Source: Oceanospirillaceae bacterium (GTDB lineage Bacteria; Pseudomonadota; Gammaproteobacteria; Pseudomonadales; Balneatricaceae). From it: a stretch of 50,852 bases of DNA. Shown here in pieces: positions 47,773-50,852 of this stretch. The notes beneath the pieces are model-generated. The model searched no databases and was not told the DNA's origin. It saw nothing but the letters and a program-made list of their open reading frames with translations. The first letter of the stretch is position 1. Every line of letters starts with the position of its first letter. The DNA is taken from assembly GCA_013215445.1 (NCBI GenBank), contig JABSRA010000028.1, forward strand, positions 1-50,852, written 5' to 3'. The translations under genes and the position numbers were made by a program.

Positions 47773-48827
47773 TTTACTGTTTCCACTTTGCTAAATATTT
47801 TTTCAAAACTGGCAATATTCCACGCCGTAAAATCTGCAGGATCGATTGCCTTCGACAAATACAGTAGTTCATAGTGCAAATGAGGCCCCGTCGATTGGCC
47901 GGTATTGCCGCTCTCTGCTATTTTTTGTCCCTTGAGAACATACTCACCTACTTCGACCAAGTATTTATTTAAATGGGAGTAACTTGTCTCAAATCCAAAA
48001 TTATGGCTGAGTTTAATATATTTACCACTACCACCACGACGTTCAGCAAATGAGACCACCCCGTTAGCTGGTGCGTAAACCGCGGTGCCCTTTAGCACAG
48101 TATAATCAATACCTCGGTGCATGGTCCTGACCTTTTTAATCGGATGAAAACGCATCCCAAAGCCATCACTCACTCGAATTGCTTTAATCGGTAATCCATT
48201 GGGGATACTGTTCAATAAAAACAATCGCTGCTTGGTCAATATCGATAAACGCTCAAATCTATCGCCACCAGCATTAGCCGGTAACTGAAAATTTAAAACG
48301 CGCTCTAAGTCATCCAAACTTTTATCTAATTCAAGCAGATTTTTATCTAAAGTGGCATTTATTCTCTCTATCTTGCCATTTCTTACCTGTAAGTCATCTC
48401 GTTCTTTACGCGTCCGATGCAGAGAGTTCTCAAGCGCAGACATACTGCCGGTATCTTCAATTAATTGATCGCGTTCAACGGTAATCACTGACAGCGAATT
48501 ATTTAGTATTTCGATCCTGCCGTTTTCCAACGCTAGCTTATCTCTTTGACGTACTACTTTATCAAATACATCACTTAATAGACCAAGCTCTTTTTCATAG
48601 GTTTGCTGGGTACCTAACAACTCAACATACTGGCCATTTAACGACTCATGACTCTGCACTAACTCATGCAGATCATCGCTAGTTTGCACCCATAACCAAT
48701 TGCTAATAACAAAATAAAAAACAATCAAAAAAAACATAACCAACGCACAAAAGCGCGCCAATTTGCTCATAGAAAACTGCTTTGAACCCGTGCCAGTTGT
48801 CAGAGTAATAACCATGTTCGTCTTCAA
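47736..48827 (-). CDS. M23-family membrane-anchored peptidoglycan endopeptidase
   Basis: A 363-residue protein with one N-terminal membrane helix (about 24-46, FCALVMFFLIVFYFVISNWL), a periplasmic coiled coil (about 50-190) and a C-terminal LytM/M23 domain (about 225-335). The metal site is complete: HRGIDY (HxxxD) and GPHLHYEL (HxH), with SYSHLNKY in between. It probably cleaves peptide crosslinks in peptidoglycan. Its overlap with the bactofilin gene matches the LmdC/BacA-type partnership, where a bactofilin positions the peptidase. Confidence 0.92.
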   Translation of the reverse strand: MKTNMVITLTTGTGSKQFSMSKLARFCALVMFFLIVFYFVISNWLWVQTSDDLHELVQSHESLNGQYVELLGTQQTYEKELGLLSDVFDKVVRQRDKLALENGRIEILNNSLSVITVERDQLIEDTGSMSALENSLHRTRKERDDLQVRNGKIERINATLDKNLLELDKSLDDLERVLNFQLPANAGGDRFERLSILTKQRLFLLNSIPNGLPIKAIRVSDGFGMRFHPIKKVRTMHRGIDYTVLKGTAVYAPANGVVSFAERRGGSGKYIKLSHNFGFETSYSHLNKYLVEVGEYVLKGQKIAESGNTGQSTGPHLHYELLYLSKAIDPADFTAWNIASFEKIFSKVETVKWASLKNLYPLN

Positions 48828-49009
48828 ATTATACCCTTAATTTTTTAAGCCATATTTTTACGCAGCCTATACTAACAAAACATAGTCAACAATATTACTG
48901 TTAATAACACTGTCATGTATAACGGGTACACGCAATTATTCCAACAGTGCCATCACTCCAGCAGAGAATAGTTAACCATGCATGCACCACCGTGCGCCTG
49001 CCACCTGCA

Positions 49010-50383
49010 CTATTTACTTATTTTATAACAAGGTACATATTTTTCATGGTCAATTTTCATCCGCCGTTGCGCGACGAAAGCTGCTAACAGCTGGTCCATT
49101 TTATCCATTAGCTGAGCATCACCGGAAAGTATAAAAGGCCCGTGGCATTGAATAGCTTTCACGGAAGGCTCTTTCACATTGCCTGCTACTATTCCAGACA
49201 TAGCTCGGCGCAATTGTGCCGCCAGTATATAATCCTGTTGATTGGTGTGTAAATTCAGTGAGGCCATTGCCTGATGGGTGGGATCAAACGGCTCTTGGAA
49301 ATCTCGAGGAATAAATAGCTGCCAATTAAAATGAAAAGACTCCCCTTGATCTCTTCGATAACTATGCACTTGCTGTAATTTGCTCTGTATAGCAGTCGCC
49401 ACCGCCTGGGGATCATCAACGATTATTTGATATTTATCGCGCGCCGCATCCCCCAGCGTTGCTGCAATAAAGGCATCGATCTGCTCAAAGTACGCCTCAG
49501 AGCCAGCGGGACCACTAAAAATAAGCGGATAGGGAATGTCTTTATTGTTAGGATGCAGAAGAATACCCAGCATATAGAGAATTTCTTCTGCGGTGCCCGC
49601 ACCACCGGGGAAAACCACGATAGCATGACCGAGCCTTACGAAAGCCTCTAGTCTTTTTTCAATGTCGGGAAAAATGACTAATTCATTAACAATGGGATTG
49701 GGTGACTCTGCAGCGATAATACCAGGTTCAGTTAAACCGATATAACGGCCATTGGTAATTCTTTGCTTAGCATGGGCTATCGTCGCACCTTTCATTGGCC
49801 CTTTCATAGCGCCTGGTCCACAACCCGTACAAATATTCAATCCTCTTAAACCTAACTCATAGCCAACTTTCTTCGAATAGTCGTATTCAGTACGACTAAT
49901 AGAATGGCCGCCCCAGCACACCACTAAATTGGGCTTCACATTGGGCTTTAATAACTTTGCATGCCTTAATATATGAAAAACATACTGAGTAATATCTGCA
50001 GAGGCAAATTGAGAATTTTCAATTTTTTCTAATTCATCGCCGATGTAAATCAAATCTCGCAATACCGAAAACAAATGCTCTCTAATGCCGACGATAATCT
50101 CTCCATCGACAAACGCATTCACCGGTGCATTGACTAATGTTAGCATCACACCTTGATGTTTGAGCTCTATTTGAATATCAAAGTCTTTGTACATCTCTAA
50201 AACTTCACCCGTATTATCAACATCGCTGCCAGTATTGAGTACTGCCAGTGAGCACAGGCGAAACAAGTGGTACAAATTATTGTTGGCGGTGCCTTTTCGT
50301 AACTTGGCAACTTCCATTGGCGACAGTGTATCTAAACTGTCAAAAGGCTTGATACTTGCATTGATAAATTCCGCTACTGGCAT
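49010..50383 (-). CDS. ppnN: Nucleotide 5'-monophosphate nucleosidase PpnN (YgdH, LOG family)
   Basis: PpnN splits purine and pyrimidine monophosphates into base and ribose-5-phosphate and in E. coli is controlled by (p)ppGpp. The 457 residues match YgdH. An N-terminal regulatory domain (about 1-145) is followed by the lysine-decarboxylase-like (LOG) Rossmann domain with VVCWGGHSISRTEYDYSK, CTGCGPGAMKGPMKGA and the hallmark FPGGAGTAEEILYMLGILL. A C-terminal domain completes the protein. AAGGAG precedes the ATG at 50383. It is a monocistronic gene. Confidence 0.93.
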   Translation of the reverse strand: MPVAEFINASIKPFDSLDTLSPMEVAKLRKGTANNNLYHLFRLCSLAVLNTGSDVDNTGEVLEMYKDFDIQIELKHQGVMLTLVNAPVNAFVDGEIIVGIREHLFSVLRDLIYIGDELEKIENSQFASADITQYVFHILRHAKLLKPNVKPNLVVCWGGHSISRTEYDYSKKVGYELGLRGLNICTGCGPGAMKGPMKGATIAHAKQRITNGRYIGLTEPGIIAAESPNPIVNELVIFPDIEKRLEAFVRLGHAIVVFPGGAGTAEEILYMLGILLHPNNKDIPYPLIFSGPAGSEAYFEQIDAFIAATLGDAARDKYQIIVDDPQAVATAIQSKLQQVHSYRRDQGESFHFNWQLFIPRDFQEPFDPTHQAMASLNLHTNQQDYILAAQLRRAMSGIVAGNVKEPSVKAIQCHGPFILSGDAQLMDKMDQLLAAFVAQRRMKIDHEKYVPCYKISK

Positions 50384-50770
50384 GCGTTAATTCTCCTTTT
50401 AATCCTTGCTCATTGATATACGCTTAGCATTACCAAGGTATCTATAAACCTTTGGAACCCTAAAAACATACATGCTATTGATGGCTGTTATTAACTACTT
50501 GTTGCCTCGTTTAATAATCTAGAATATTCACAAATAGTGAATAACATCGACAATTCAGTCTCTTAACTTACCGTTATTATAGCCTAGATTGTAACATGAG
50601 ATCTCTGCAGCACTGCTAAGGCTCGATAACAGGGCGCTAGAAACCAGTTCAAATTATTCATTTACACCGCTAATACCCAGCAATTCGAGTACAGCGATTG
50701 GGCATTTTTGCCGGTCTATCTGATCTTTACTGGTCAGGTTATGCCGAGGTTTCAGCCAGCAGAACAAGTC
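50384..50770. other. Intergenic region upstream of ppnN
   Basis: An AT-rich, gene-free stretch before the heptamer array. A hairpin-like CCAAGGT...ACCTTTGG lies near 50435-50457. The ppnN promoter is presumably here, but no clear hexamers are assigned. No coding remnant was recognised. Confidence 0.4.
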
Positions 50771-50852
50771 TCTTTAGTCTTTAGTATTTAGTATTTAGTC
50801 TTTAGTCTTTAGTCTTTATTCTTTAGTCTTTAGTCTTTAGTCTTTTGTCTTT
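50771..50852. repeat. Imperfect tandem heptamer array, TCTTTAG units, cut by window edge
   Basis: At least 11 full 7-base units and a partial one, mostly TCTTTAG with variants TATTTAG (units 3 and 4), TCTTTAT (unit 7) and TCTTTTG (unit 11). It continues past the end of the window. Mixed variants suggest an older array than the perfect one at 35614. Confidence 0.95.

Overview
The window looks like a chromosomal segment of a gammaproteobacterium with moderate to low GC, most likely a marine, Pseudomonas-related or Cellvibrionales-like lineage. This is inferred from gene order and protein style, not from any search. The main clues are a divergent GAPDH/mfd pair, a gltA gene facing an sdhCDAB-sucAB-lpd-sucCD cluster, gltX followed by a tRNA-Ala gene, and mlaA, hrpA, ppnN and general porin genes. 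No insertion sequence, prophage, CRISPR array or rRNA gene was seen.

Layout. 0-3.8 kb: the start of a GAPDH gene (minus) and mfd (plus). 3.8-7.5 kb: a low-density stretch with galE and a prephenate dehydratase among decayed genes: a cytochrome c tail, a chemoreceptor signalling-domain relic and an unassigned 49-codon tail. 7.5-12.8 kb: small accessory genes (truncated haemoglobin coupled to an aspartic protease, a CHMI-like isomerase, a cold-shock-domain protein with a His-Gly tail, a possible 35-residue ORF, a DUF6172-like protein), then a Cache-domain chemoreceptor and a universal stress protein. 12.9-26.5 kb: TCA-cycle genes. All are on the minus strand except gltA, which is divergent and has a good sigma70-type promoter. 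Hairpins between cistrons suggest graded expression of the suc part.

26.7-35.3 kb: a minus-strand chemosensory operon, transcribed STAS - two small ORFs - cheA - cheW - Aer-like chemoreceptor - cheR - cheD - cheB. No cheY is present. Where one would be expected there are two small unrecognised ORFs, the second overlapping cheA by ATGA. The chemoreceptor ends in EWREF, a CheR/CheB docking pentapeptide.

35.3-38.9 kb: a 0.76-kb gene-free stretch with a perfect heptamer array, a YHS-domain protein, gltX and tRNA-Ala(GGC). The tRNA is followed by a tandem duplication joining the tRNA 3' end to the 3' end of a drug-efflux MFS gene. 38.8-50.4 kb: the MFS transporter, MlaA (without a visible lipobox), a porin, HrpA, a tightly overlapping M23 peptidase - bactofilin - YafJ-like amidotransferase operon, and PpnN. 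The window ends inside a second, imperfect heptamer array.

The least explained items are the small ORFs replacing cheY, the tRNA/MFS duplication and the two heptamer arrays. Statements about function rest on family recognition by eye.
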